DNA of 64,000 bases from Actinomadura sp. DC4 (GTDB lineage: Bacteria; Actinomycetota; Actinomycetes; Streptosporangiales; Streptosporangiaceae): the NCBI RefSeq assembly GCF_030406325.1, contig NZ_JAUEQY010000002.1, positions 1-64,000 of the forward strand, given 5' to 3'. Position 1 is the stretch's first letter. The number at the start of each line of letters is the position of its first letter. The position numbers and the translations under genes are program-made. Below, one piece after another: positions 9,419-17,377 of this stretch. A model generated the notes under the pieces. It worked only from the letters and a program-made list of their open reading frames with translations. It was not told the origin of the DNA and did not search any database.

Positions 9419-10489
9419 TCACAGGTCGATCTCGACGGTTCCGGCGGCGGCGGAAACGCAGGTCTGGATGAGGTCCCCCACCTCGCCGTGCAGCCGCCCG
9501 GTGCGCAGGTCGCGGACGCGGCCGGAGGCGAGCCGGCCCAGGCAGCTGCGGCAGATGCCCATCCGGCAGCCGCTCGGCAGCAGCGCGCCCGCCTCCTCGC
9601 CGGCGGCCAGCAGCGGGGTGCGGCCGTCGGCCTCGGTCTCCCGGCCGCTCCGCAGGAAGCGGACGCGGCCGCCGTCGCCGCCGGACGGCGGTCGCAGGAC
9701 GGGGTGGAAGCGCTCCACGCGCAGCGGGACGCGGTGGGCGGCCCAGTGCTCGGCCGCGGCGGCGAGCATCGCGGCGGGCCCGCAGGCGAAGGCCGTGCGT
9801 TCGGCCCAGTCCGGGCACAGGTCCGCGACGCCGGCCGGGCCGAGGCGTCCGTCGTACCGCGTGTGCCGCTCGTACAGGCGCAGGCCGGGCCTGCGTGCCG
9901 CCAGGTCCCGCAGCTCCACGCCGAAGATCACGTCCTCGCGCGCCGGCGCGGAGTGGATCAGGACCACGTCGGACGCCTCTGCGGGCAGGCCGTGCAGCAT
10001 CGCCCGTACGGGCGTGATGCCGCTGCCGGCGGTGAGGAACAGCAGGCGCGCGGGCGGCGGGTCCGGCAGGACGAACTCCCCCTCGGGGCAGGCCAGGCCC
10101 ACGATCGTTCCCGGCCGCAGGCTCCGGACGAGGTGGCCCGACACGAGTCCGGCGGCCTTCACGGTGATGGTGACGAGGCCGTCCGTACGGGGCGGTGAGG
10201 AGAGCGAGAAGGTGCGCCAGTGGCGCACGCCGTCGATGTCGACGCGGATCCGGGTCCACTGGCCGGGGCGGTGCGGCCGCCAGTGCCGGCCGGGACGGAG
10301 CACGATGGTCGCCGCCTCCGCGGTCTCCGGCCGTACGGCCTCCACCCGGGCGCGCGGCTCGCGGGCTGCCCACAGGGGGTTCAGCAGCGTGAGGTAGTCA
10401 TCGGGCAGCAGCGGAGTGGTCAGCCACTCGGCGGTGCCGGCCAGCCGCCGCAGGGCGCCCTGCCAGAGGGCGGATCGGCCGCGCGTCAC
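9419..10489 (-). CDS. Ferredoxin reductase-like electron-transfer protein for the desaturase
   Basis: This is a FAD/NAD(P)H reductase fused to a C-terminal plant-type [2Fe-2S] ferredoxin domain, about 356 residues. FAD binding is shown by RTFSLSS, the NAD(P)H-binding domain by GSGITP and CGPAAML, and the cluster by CRMGICRSC plus a final QTC cysteine. It probably delivers electrons to the desaturase encoded 14 bp downstream. The start is uncertain. The frame extends to a GTG at 10585, but that would overlap the cold-shock terminator hairpin. The GTG at 10489 gives an N-terminus of the length normal for the family; the GTG at 10561 is the alternative. No convincing ribosome site decides between them. 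Confidence 0.87.
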   Translation of the reverse strand: MTRGRSALWQGALRRLAGTAEWLTTPLLPDDYLTLLNPLWAAREPRARVEAVRPETAEAATIVLRPGRHWRPHRPGQWTRIRVDIDGVRHWRTFSLSSPPRTDGLVTITVKAAGLVSGHLVRSLRPGTIVGLACPEGEFVLPDPPPARLLFLTAGSGITPVRAMLHGLPAEASDVVLIHSAPAREDVIFGVELRDLAARRPGLRLYERHTRYDGRLGPAGVADLCPDWAERTAFACGPAAMLAAAAEHWAAHRVPLRVERFHPVLRPPSGGDGGRVRFLRSGRETEADGRTPLLAAGEEAGALLPSGCRMGICRSCLGRLASGRVRDLRTGRLHGEVGDLIQTCVSAAAGTVEIDL

Positions 10490-10582
10490 GTGCCGTGCCG
10501 TGGTGTGTTCGAGGACCCCATGAGCCTCTTCGTACCCGAGTGTGCACGACCGCGAACTCACGGTGACGCCGCCGGAAACGAA

Positions 10583-10614
10583 CACGGGCCCGCACGAAGA
10601 CGTGCGGGCCCGTG
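10583..10614 (-). terminator. Hairpin terminator of the cold-shock gene
   Basis: A perfect 14-bp stem (CACGGGCCCGCACG with loop AAGA) sits 13 bp past the cold-shock stop codon. The flanking bases extend the pairing with mismatches. It separates the cold-shock transcript from the reductase-desaturase pair. Confidence 0.85.
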
Positions 10615-10627
10615 CCGGTGTTGCCGA

Positions 10628-10831
10628 TCAGACGGGGACGATGTTCTCCGCCTGCGGGCCCTTCTGGCCCTGCGTGATGTCGAACTGGACCTTCTGGCCT
10701 TCCTGAAGCTCACGGAAGCCCTGGGCCGCGATGTTGGAGTAGTGAGCGAAGACGTCGGCGCCGCCGCCGTCCTGCTCGATGAAGCCGAAGCCCTTTTCGG
10801 AGTTGAACCACTTCACGATGCCTGTAGCCAT
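10628..10831 (-). CDS. CspA-family cold-shock protein
   Basis: This is a small single-strand nucleic-acid chaperone of 67 residues, the standard CSD length. It contains RNP1 (KGFGFIEQ) and RNP2 (DVFAHYSNI), and starts [16 protein letters not shown]. The family binds RNA or ssDNA and melts structures at low temperature. The gene has its own hairpin terminator and a comparatively AT-rich leader of about 200 bp (10832-11043). That leader may be the site of temperature- or stress-dependent control, as in other csp genes. It lies between two desaturase genes, which fits a membrane and cold-response neighbourhood. Confidence 0.97.
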   Translation of the reverse strand: MATGIVKWFNSEKGFGFIEQDGGGADVFAHYSNIAAQGFRELQEGQKVQFDITQGQKGPQAENIVPV

Positions 10832-11043
10832 GTGTCCGTTTTCTTTCTGGGGCAGTAGCGGGACTCTCACTTGAGAACCCGCGTCGCTGAAATGACCCCA
10901 ACCAGGTAAACCGGTGCAAACAAAACGCGCCTGAGGTGAAGAACCAGCAGGCGCGCATAAAGTTTATGGGAACCACAACTGCAACTTTTAACAAGCTACC
11001 ACAGCCGGAAGCTCCGCAAACCGCGTGGGCCGGTTGGATCATG
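10832..11043 (-). promoter_or_regulatory. AT-rich leader/promoter region of the cold-shock gene
   Basis: This stretch between the cold-shock gene and the universal stress gene is far more AT-rich than the surroundings (runs such as AAGTTAAAA-like sequence and AAAGTTTATG near 10960-11000). No coding frame is convincing. A promoter and long 5' untranslated leader for the csp gene is the simplest reading. No individual -10/-35 can be assigned with confidence. Confidence 0.45.
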
Positions 11044-11499
11044 TCAGGGCACGATGAGGACCGGACATTTCGCCTGCCGGGTGACTTCATCGGCGACGTT
11101 CGACCGGAAGAGGGCCGACGGCCGGGTGTGATTTCGGGCACCCAAAACGATCAGGTCCGCGTCGAAGGCCCGTGCCTGGTCGAGCACGGCCTGCGGCGTG
11201 TCGCCGGGGGCGCTCTCCAGCAGAAGGCCCTCGGCGCCGATCCCCTCAGCGGCCAGGGCCGCCGCCGCGTCCTCGACCATCCGCCGGGCGGCGCCGCCCG
11301 CGTCACTTTCGGTGGGCCCGCCGGCCAGCGCCTGGTTGGCCAGGTCGCCCAGCATCTGGGGCACGGAGGGAAACTCCGTGGTCCGGACATGCAGGACGTG
11401 CACGGCCGCCCCGGTCAGCGCCGCGAGCCGCCGGGTGTGGTCCAGCACCGCCTCGGTGGTCGCCGACCAGTCGACCGCGACGAGGATGCGCTCGTACAC
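11044..11499 (-). CDS. Universal stress protein (UspA domain)
   Basis: This is a single UspA domain of 151 residues starting at GTG 11499 (MYERILVAVDWS). The ATP-binding type motif G-x2-H-x(8-9)-G/S appears as LGARNHTRPSALFRSNV, followed by the usual CPVLIVP end. The domain therefore probably binds ATP. Such proteins are induced by starvation, cold or oxidative stress in actinobacteria. It lies between the cold-shock gene and the second desaturase on the same strand, which suggests a shared stress context but not necessarily one transcript. Confidence 0.92.
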   Translation of the reverse strand: MYERILVAVDWSATTEAVLDHTRRLAALTGAAVHVLHVRTTEFPSVPQMLGDLANQALAGGPTESDAGGAARRMVEDAAAALAAEGIGAEGLLLESAPGDTPQAVLDQARAFDADLIVLGARNHTRPSALFRSNVADEVTRQAKCPVLIVP

Positions 11500-11538
11500 C
11501 GTCCGAATCCTTCCGGGGCGTTTCGTATGCCGCCCGGC

Positions 11539-12651
11539 TCAGGCAACGCCCATGCCATCCGCCGGTTTCGTAGGAGTTCGCCGCGATGCGGTGACGCCGA
11601 CCGCGTGGAGGTGACGGATCACCTCTGCATAGGAGCGGGCCAGGGACGTCTCGGCGTACGAGATTCCGTGCTGCTTACAGTACGCGTGGACGAGTGCCTG
11701 GGCGCGCCGGAGGCTCGGCCTGGGCATGCTGGGGAACAGGTGGTGCTCGATCTGGTAGTTGAGACCACCGAGCACGAAGTCGGTGAATCGGCCGCCACGG
11801 ACGTTGCGCGACGTCAGGACCTGACGTCGCAGGTAGTCGATCTTCTCGTCCTCGCCGAAGATCGGCATGCCTTTGTGGTTCGGCGCGAACGAGGCGCCCA
11901 TGTAGACCCCGAACAGGCCCTGCTGCACGACCAGGAAGCACACGGCCTGGACCGGCGTCAGGACGAGGAACAGCACCGTGAGGTAGCCGGCCGTGTGGAC
12001 GACGAGCATGGCGGCCTCGGCCAGCCGCGTCCTCGGAGACGTATGCGTGCGGTTCAGGAGCGCTCGGACGCTGGCGACGTGCAGGCTGAGGCCCTCCAGG
12101 AGCAGCATCGGGAAGAACAGGTAGGCCTGGTACCTGGCCAGCAGCGCGCCGAGGCCGCGTCGCGCGCGGGCGTGGGACTCGGTGAAGGCGATCGCGCCGA
12201 TGGCGATGTCAGGGTCGTGGCCCTCCTGGTTCGGGTGGGCATGGTGGCGGTTGTGCTTGTCCACCCACCAGCCGTAGCTCAGCCCGACCAGCAGGCCGCC
12301 GTGCAGGCGGCCGAGCAGGTCGTTCGCCCGTTTCGAGGCGAAGATCTGCCGATGCCCGGCGTCGTGCCCGATGAAGGCGACCTGGGTGAACGTCACGGCG
12401 AGGAACGCCGCGACGGCCAGTTGCCACCAGGATCGGCCCAGCAGCGCGAAGATCACCCACCCCAGGGCGAAGAGCATGAGGTTGAGGGTGATCTTGACCG
12501 CGTAGTAGGCCGGGCGGCGGTCGAGCAACCCGGCCTGCTTGACCTGGCGGGACAGCTCGGCATAGTCGCTGCCGCGCGCGGCCCTCGGTCGGCCTCGGCG
12601 GACGCTCGCCGTCTCCGGCGTTTCGCCGGATCTCAGAGTGTCATGACCCAT
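11539..12651 (-). CDS. Second membrane fatty-acid desaturase
   Basis: This acyl-lipid/acyl-CoA desaturase has 370 residues. Its histidine boxes are GHDAGH (about 95), HNRHHAHPN (about 135) and the terminal QIEHHLFPSMPR (about 305), with membrane helices between. The first box GHDAGHRQIF and the DKHNRHH box resemble delta-5/delta-6-type 'front-end' desaturases lacking a fused cytochrome b5 domain. The start is well fixed by AAGGAG eight bases before the ATG at 12651. An upstream UBP zinc-finger gene lies 26 bp away on the same strand and may be co-transcribed. Membrane fluidity adjustment is the probable role; the position of the double bond is not readable. Confidence 0.9.
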   Translation of the reverse strand: MGHDTLRSGETPETASVRRGRPRAARGSDYAELSRQVKQAGLLDRRPAYYAVKITLNLMLFALGWVIFALLGRSWWQLAVAAFLAVTFTQVAFIGHDAGHRQIFASKRANDLLGRLHGGLLVGLSYGWWVDKHNRHHAHPNQEGHDPDIAIGAIAFTESHARARRGLGALLARYQAYLFFPMLLLEGLSLHVASVRALLNRTHTSPRTRLAEAAMLVVHTAGYLTVLFLVLTPVQAVCFLVVQQGLFGVYMGASFAPNHKGMPIFGEDEKIDYLRRQVLTSRNVRGGRFTDFVLGGLNYQIEHHLFPSMPRPSLRRAQALVHAYCKQHGISYAETSLARSYAEVIRHLHAVGVTASRRTPTKPADGMGVA

Positions 12652-12677
12652 TCGTTTTTCTCCTTGCTGGCCGGCGC

Positions 12678-12992
12678 TCAGACCGGGCGCCGGTGGACGT
12701 AGCACCAGTTCCAGACCGGCCCCGGCCGCAGTGCGCGCGCGACCGGGTGGTCGGTCTCCTCGTAGTGCGCATAGGCGTGACGTTCCGGCGAGTCGTCGGA
12801 GCAGGCCACCCAGCCGCAGCTCAGGCAGGCCACGAGATCGGCCCACTCCGTACCGGCCGCAGTACACTCCCGGCAGACGGCCGAGCCGGGCGGCACCGGT
12901 TCGCAGGCGTCGAGATGGCCGCAACGGGGCGTCGCCCCGTTCGGGCTCGCTCTCCGGGCGTCGAGGTCCACGCTCGGTCCGTGCGGAACCAT
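12678..12992 (-). CDS. Stand-alone UBP-type zinc-finger protein
   Basis: This small protein of about 104 residues consists mainly of a ubiquitin-hydrolase-type zinc finger. The ligand pattern is CGHLDAC ... CREC ... CLSCGWVAC ... HAYAHYEETDHPV, the usual Cys/His array of UBP fingers. The ATG at 12992 is preferred over the GTG at 13013 because GGAGG sits six bases upstream. In eukaryotes the finger recognises the free C-terminus of ubiquitin. In actinobacteria the role is not established. It is encoded just upstream of the desaturase, a pairing that may reflect regulation of, or a redox/structural contribution to, lipid modification; that link is inference. Confidence 0.85.
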   Translation of the reverse strand: MVPHGPSVDLDARRASPNGATPRCGHLDACEPVPPGSAVCRECTAAGTEWADLVACLSCGWVACSDDSPERHAYAHYEETDHPVARALRPGPVWNWCYVHRRPV

Positions 12993-13174
12993 CGCCGTCC
13001 TCCGCTTCGCCACGTTTTCCGGTCACTCCCAGTGGACCGTGACCCCGCCCTTACGGAAACCGGCAATACAGGCAAGGGTTATCACCTGCGCTGATCGCCG
13101 ACTGGATCGCGGCGGTCGGCCATGTGAACCTGTGCGTACGAAGGGGTATCGGAGATGAGCGGAGGTGGCGGAAC

Positions 13175-14089
13175 GTGGAGCTTCGTCAACTGCGCTATTT
13201 CGTGACGCTGGCCGAGGAGTTGCATTTCGGCCGGGCGGCGGCGCGGGAGCACATCGTGCAGTCGGCGCTGAGCCAGCAGTTGCAGCGGCTCGAACGCGAG
13301 CTGGGCGTTCGCCTGCTGGAGCGCAGCACGCACCACGTGGGGCTGACCGTCGCCGGCGCGGCGTTCCTCATCGAGGCCCGCAAGATCGTCGCGCAGGTGG
13401 ACCGGGCGGCGCAGATCGCGCGGAACGCGGCCGGGTCCTCACTGCGGCTGCGGGTGGGGATCATCGACGCGAGCTATGACTCGATGCCGCAGATCCTGCA
13501 CGAGGTCCAGGCGCGCCATCCGGACCTGGTGATCCACCAGGTCGAGGCCGGCGTTCCTGAGCAGTACCAGCAGCTTCTCGACGGCCGCCTCGACGTGGGC
13601 ATCGGCCGGGCGGCGCTGGCCCCGCCCGGGGTGGCCTCGCACCTGTTCCGCGACGACCCGCTGGGGGTGCTGGTGCCCGACGGGCATCGCTTCACGGCCA
13701 TGGACGGCGTGCCCGTCGCCACGCTCGCCCGCGAGCCGCTGCTGCTCGCCGAAGACGGGCGGGCGCCGGAGTTCAACCAGTTCGTGGTTGAGATGTGCCG
13801 GGCGGCCGGGTTCACACCCGCCGTCTACGAGGGGACGGTCGAGAGCATCCGCGCCGCCGCGTCGCTGGTCGCCGGCGGCCGGTGCCTCTACTGCGTGCCC
13901 TCGTCCTGCATCTCCGCGCTCCCGGGGACGATCTGGCGGCCCCTGGTCGAGCCCATGTCGCACTACCCCTGGTCGATCCTGTGGCGAGCGGCCGAGACCT
14001 CCGACCTCGTACGCACCGTGATCGACTGCGCGCGGGCGATGTCCAAGCGGCTGGGCTGGCTGGCGTCCCCGGACCCGGCGGCCCGCTGA
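13175..14089 (+). CDS. LysR-family transcriptional regulator
   Basis: This 304-residue LTTR has the N-terminal winged helix (ELRQLRYFVTLAEELHFGRA, recognition helix SALSQQLQRLE) followed by a periplasmic-binding-like effector domain (RLRVGIIDASYDSMP onward). The GTG at 13175 is chosen because GGAGG lies nine bases before it and the protein then starts directly with the canonical MELRQLRYF form. It is encoded about 110 bp upstream of the ornithine-synthase-like gene on the same strand and could control it. LTTR targets are, however, more often divergent, and here the divergent neighbour is the UBP/desaturase unit. The effector is unknown. Confidence 0.92.
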   Translation: MELRQLRYFVTLAEELHFGRAAAREHIVQSALSQQLQRLERELGVRLLERSTHHVGLTVAGAAFLIEARKIVAQVDRAAQIARNAAGSSLRLRVGIIDASYDSMPQILHEVQARHPDLVIHQVEAGVPEQYQQLLDGRLDVGIGRAALAPPGVASHLFRDDPLGVLVPDGHRFTAMDGVPVATLAREPLLLAEDGRAPEFNQFVVEMCRAAGFTPAVYEGTVESIRAAASLVAGGRCLYCVPSSCISALPGTIWRPLVEPMSHYPWSILWRAAETSDLVRTVIDCARAMSKRLGWLASPDPAAR

Positions 14090-14201
14090 GGGCCCGTACG
14101 GTGATCAGCAACCGTGATGAGCCCTGCTCGGCTTGGTGGTTTCGCCGGGTCGCCCACCCACGGTTGGCTGGGGGGATGCCCTCCACGACCTCATCTCGAT
14201 C

Positions 14202-15335
14202 ATGAACCGACTCACCCTCGGAGTGATGTCACACTCACGCAAGGAGAACGAGCACCGCCTTCCGATCCACCCGATGCACTTCGAGCGGATCGACCCGGAC
14301 CTGCGGTCGAGCATCTACCTCGAGCACGGCTATGGCGGGCGCTTCGGCGTGTCCGACAAGGAGCTGGAGCCGTACGTCGCCGGGCTGCGCACCCGCGCCC
14401 AGCTCGCCGCCGACTGCGACGTCATCCTGCTGGCCAAGCCGCTGGAGGCCGACCTCGCGGCGCTGCACGAGGGACAGGTGCTGTGGGGGTGGCCGCACTG
14501 TGTGCAGAACACGGAGCTCACCCAGCTGGCCATCGACCACGGCCTGACGCTGATCGCGTTCGAGGCGATGAACCACTGGACCGCCGACGGCGGGTTCAGC
14601 CTGCACGTGTTCCACAAGAACAACGAGCTGGCGGGGTACTCCTCGGTGCTGCACGCGCTGCAGCTCATCGGCGCGACCGGGGTCTACGGACGGCGGCTGC
14701 GGGCTGCGGTCATCGGCTTCGGCGCGACCGGCCGCGGCGCGGTCACGGCCCTCAACGCGCACGGCGTGCACGAGGTGAACATCCTCACCAACCGCGGCGT
14801 GACCGCGGTGGCGTCGCCGATCCATTCCGCGCGCATCGTGCACTTCGGGCACGGTCCCCGCGGCAACCACACGCTCCAGAGAGGGGCGCGGAAGCCGCTG
14901 GCCCCGTTCCTCGCCGAGCATGACATCGTCGTCAACTGCGTTCTGCAGAACCCCGACGCGCCGTTGACGTTCGTGACCGAGGACGACCTGCCCGCTTTCT
15001 CTCCGGGCAGCCTCCTGATCGACGTGTCCTGTGACGAGGGCATGGGCTTCGGGTGGGCCAAGCCGACGTCGTTCACCGACCCGATGTTCGACGTCGGCGA
15101 CAATGTGCACTATTACGCGGTGGACCACAGCCCGTCGCTGCTGTGGAACTCCGCGACCTGGGAGATCAGCGAGGCGCTGCTCCCCCACCTGCGAGCCGTC
15201 CTGGACGGGCCGCCCGCCTGGGAGAACGACCAGACGATCAGGCGCGCCATCGAAATTCAGGACGGCGTCATCAAAAATCCCGCGATCCTGTCGTTCCAGC
15301 ACCGCTCACCGGAATATCCACATCCAGCGCTTTAG
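14202..15335 (+). CDS. N5-(carboxyethyl)ornithine synthase-like / alanine-dehydrogenase-family enzyme
   Basis: This protein of 377 residues belongs to the AlaDH/PNT two-domain family. The N-terminus LTLGVMSHSRKENEHRLPIHP matches the substrate-binding start of N5-(carboxyethyl)ornithine synthases (SRKENExRxPIHP). A central Rossmann motif AVIGFGATGRGA binds NAD(P)H. Enzymes of this type reductively condense pyruvate with the side-chain amine of ornithine or lysine. The ATG at 14202 preserves the full first strand; the ATG at 14226 would truncate it. The family is secure. The exact substrate is inferred from the N-terminal motif, and saccharopine- or alanine-dehydrogenase-like activity remains possible. 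Confidence 0.72.
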   Translation: MNRLTLGVMSHSRKENEHRLPIHPMHFERIDPDLRSSIYLEHGYGGRFGVSDKELEPYVAGLRTRAQLAADCDVILLAKPLEADLAALHEGQVLWGWPHCVQNTELTQLAIDHGLTLIAFEAMNHWTADGGFSLHVFHKNNELAGYSSVLHALQLIGATGVYGRRLRAAVIGFGATGRGAVTALNAHGVHEVNILTNRGVTAVASPIHSARIVHFGHGPRGNHTLQRGARKPLAPFLAEHDIVVNCVLQNPDAPLTFVTEDDLPAFSPGSLLIDVSCDEGMGFGWAKPTSFTDPMFDVGDNVHYYAVDHSPSLLWNSATWEISEALLPHLRAVLDGPPAWENDQTIRRAIEIQDGVIKNPAILSFQHRSPEYPHPAL

Positions 15336-15496
15336 CAGGCGTTTTTCCTTGGATCCAACATTTCGCTTGTCTTAACAGAAGTATTTTCTGCTATTTACTA
15401 GTAAGGTCGTCATACCGCTCCCCGCACCCGCCCCTTCGCGTTCAAGATCCTTTCCGTGCAGCTACGGGGGTCCTACCAGCGGAGAGGAGGGATGAC

Positions 15497-15574
15497 ATGG
15501 CTTACGACTGGCAGAGGAGCAGCTGGAGCGGCAACGGCGGAAACTGCGTTGAGATCGCCGTAGCCGACGACTGA
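15497..15574 (+). CDS. 25-residue truncated DUF397-like peptide
   Basis: A very small frame (MAYDWQRSSWSGNGGNCVEI then AVADD) holds the diagnostic first half of the DUF397 fold, W-x-x-S-S-x-S-x-N-G-G-N-C-V-E-[IV]. It ends where the usual V-x-V-R-D-S second half should begin. A very strong ribosome site (GGAGAGGAGG) stands just before the ATG, an AT-rich promoter-like stretch with the palindrome TTACTAGTAA (15395-15404) lies upstream, and a terminator hairpin follows. It therefore looks like a complete transcription unit. No XRE regulator is adjacent; the nearest one, with its own DUF397 partner, is 1.8 kb away. Confidence 0.6.
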   Translation: MAYDWQRSSWSGNGGNCVEIAVADD

Positions 15575-15590
15575 CTCTCTGTCGCATGAC

Positions 15591-15622
15591 GAGAGCCCCG
15601 CCTCCGCAGTGGCGGGGTTCTC
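15591..15622. terminator. Hairpin between the DUF397-like peptide and dinB
   Basis: The stem GAGAGCCCCGCC pairs with GGCGGGGTTCTC across an 8-base loop, with one mismatch. The hairpin lies between convergent units and can serve both the small peptide gene and the dinB operon. Confidence 0.75.
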
Positions 15623-15630
15623 CCGGGGCG

Positions 15631-16641
15631 TCACCGTTCGAACTCCGCCCGTATGCCAAGAAGGCGCACGGGGCGGCGGGTGGTGAAGCGGCCGAGCGCG
15701 GCGACGGCGGCCTGTTCGAGTCGCTCCGTTGCCGGTTCGTCGAGGGTGTGGCCGCGCGTGCGAGTCGTGAACGGGACGTACCGCACCTTGACCACGACCC
15801 GGACGACCGGTCGTTGTCCGACCTCACCGGAGACCTGCCGCGCCAGGCGTACGACCTCCCTCCGTACCTCGTCCCAGTCGTCGAGATCGCGCTGGTAGGT
15901 GACCTCCCGGCTGACCGAACGCGCGACGTACGGCGCGCCGCTCACGGGTGTGTCGTCCTCGCCCCGGGCGAGCCGCACCAGCCACGGACCGGTCGCCGGC
16001 CCCAGCTCTCCGGCCAGCTCCTGCGGGTCGGCCGCCGCCAATTGCCGTACCGTGTCGATGCCCAGCGCCGCGAGCCGCCGGGCGGTCTTGCTCCCGATGC
16101 CCTGCAGCGCGTCGGTCGGCCGGTCGCCGAGCACGTCGTACCAGTTGCCGCCGGTGAGCCGGAAGACTCCGCCGGGCTTGCCGAAGCCGGTGGCGAGCTT
16201 GGCCTGCAGCCTGTTCCGCCCGATGCCGACGCTGGAGTCGAGCCCGGTCGCGTCGCGTACCCTCCGCCGCAGCTCGGCCGCCACCGCCTCGGGATCGTCG
16301 GCGTCGACGGCCACGTACGCCTCGTCCCAGCCGACCACCTCGACGATCGCACCGTACGCCCGCAGGGCCGCCATCACCTTTGCGGAGGCCGCCTCGTAGA
16401 CGGGCCGGTCCACCGGGAGGAACACCGCCTCGGGACACCGCCGCGCGGCCGTACGGAGGGGAAGCCCGGAACGCACCCCGTGGGCGCGGGCCTCGTAGGA
16501 GGCGGTACTGACGACGCCGCGCTTGCCGGGATCACCGTCACCGCCGACGACGATCGGGCGTCCGCGCAGCTCCGGGCGGCGCAGGAGTTCGACCGCGGCC
16601 AGGAACTGGTCGAGGTCGACGTGCAGGACCCAGGAGGTCAC
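15631..16641 (-). CDS. dinB: DNA polymerase IV, Y-family
   Basis: This error-prone translesion polymerase has 336 residues. The catalytic motif I is VLHVDLDQFLAAVE and the second acidic motif is GWDEAYVAV, in place of the usual S-x-DEAY/F. The helix-hairpin-helix segment QGIGSKTARRLAALGI and a little-finger domain follow. It lacks a visible C-terminal beta-clamp box, so it resembles the shorter actinobacterial DinB2/DinB3-type proteins. Its GTG at 16641 overlaps the stop of the upstream helix-turn-helix gene (GTGA). It is thus translationally coupled to a putative regulator. Confidence 0.93.
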   Translation of the reverse strand: MTSWVLHVDLDQFLAAVELLRRPELRGRPIVVGGDGDPGKRGVVSTASYEARAHGVRSGLPLRTAARRCPEAVFLPVDRPVYEAASAKVMAALRAYGAIVEVVGWDEAYVAVDADDPEAVAAELRRRVRDATGLDSSVGIGRNRLQAKLATGFGKPGGVFRLTGGNWYDVLGDRPTDALQGIGSKTARRLAALGIDTVRQLAAADPQELAGELGPATGPWLVRLARGEDDTPVSGAPYVARSVSREVTYQRDLDDWDEVRREVVRLARQVSGEVGQRPVVRVVVKVRYVPFTTRTRGHTLDEPATERLEQAAVAALGRFTTRRPVRLLGIRAEFER

Positions 16642-16991
16642 ACTCCATCTTCACCCGGTTTCCCGCCTCGCGCCCCCAGGGTCGTGTGCTGGAGAAGGAT
16701 TCGCCGCATTCGCCCGGAGCCGCAGCCGAATTGAGCCGCGACCTGGCGAATCGTCCGTCCCTGCCGGTAGAGGCGGACGGCGTCCTCCGCCATGCGCCGC
16801 TGCGCCGGATCCGCTGGGATTTCGCGGAGGGCGCGGACGTCACGCCTGCGGTACCGGCGATGGCCGCCCGGAGTCCAGGCCGCGGGCTTGAGCATTCCGA
16901 GCCGCGCCCAGCGGGCGATCGTCCCGGTGCGCACGCCGAGCATGGCGGCCACCTCACGCGGCGTGAGCAGGTCATCGTCGTCGTTGTGCAC
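16638..16991 (-). CDS. BldC/MerR-like helix-turn-helix protein
   Basis: This small DNA-binding protein has about 117 residues. LLTPREVAAMLGVRTGTIARW, then GMLKPAAWTPGGHRRYRR, is the winged helix-turn-helix of the BldC/MerR excisionase class. A second helix-turn-helix-like segment, YRQGRTIRQVAAQFGCGSGRM, follows, with resolvase-like spacing. The GTG at 16991 is chosen because it begins five bases after the stop of the upstream ATPase gene; an ATG at 17054 would overlap that gene. It is coupled to dinB and may control its own operon. Two DNA-binding segments in one short protein is mildly unusual. Confidence 0.75.
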   Translation of the reverse strand: MHNDDDDLLTPREVAAMLGVRTGTIARWARLGMLKPAAWTPGGHRRYRRRDVRALREIPADPAQRRMAEDAVRLYRQGRTIRQVAAQFGCGSGRMRRILLQHTTLGARGGKPGEDGV

Positions 16992-16996
16992 CGTTC

Positions 16997-17377
16997 TCAG
17001 GCCCCGGCCTCGAACCAGACCGTACGGCCGTGGTCTCCGTCGCATGAGCCCCACCGGCCACCGCTGAGGATGTCGAGCAGGTGGAGCCCGCGACCGCTCA
17101 CCGCCTCCAGGTCCTCGTCGGCGAGGCGCGGGGCGGTGTCCGGCGAGCTCGCGTCGAGCACCTCGACCCGGACCGTACGACCCGCGCCGGAGACGACGAC
17201 CGTGGCGGTGCCGGGATCTTCGAGGTCGCCGGAGTCGGAGTGGCGGATCGCGTTGGTGATCGCCTCACAGGCCATGAGCACGGCGTCGTCGAGGACCCCG
17301 GCGTATCCGTCCGCGAGTAACTTCGCCAGCCAGCGCCGAGGTATCCGAATGCCTACACGGAGTGCACCTACGGTCAA
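16997..17377 (-). CDS. HATPase_c anti-sigma/regulatory ATPase-like protein
   Basis: This protein of 126 residues has the GHKL/HATPase_c fold used by SpoIIAB/RsbW-like serine kinases. The N-box is ACEAITNAIRHSDSG and the late G-box is VSGRGLHLLDILSGGRWG. Such proteins usually accompany XRE/DUF397 pairs in actinomycetes. The only available start is a TTG at 17377. The frame is closed by a stop about 30 bp further upstream, and no ATG or GTG lies between. The N-terminus is thus about 10-15 residues shorter than typical relatives, and the gene overlaps the first codons of the divergent XRE gene. Kinase or phosphatase targets are unknown. Confidence 0.8.
   Translation of the reverse strand: MTVGALRVGIRIPRRWLAKLLADGYAGVLDDAVLMACEAITNAIRHSDSGDLEDPGTATVVVSGAGRTVRVEVLDASSPDTAPRLADEDLEAVSGRGLHLLDILSGGRWGSCDGDHGRTVWFEAGA

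Noticed and set aside
16686-17348. N-terminal extension of the XRE gene to 16686
   Set aside because: The extension runs antisense through the helix-turn-helix and ATPase genes and has no family similarity.
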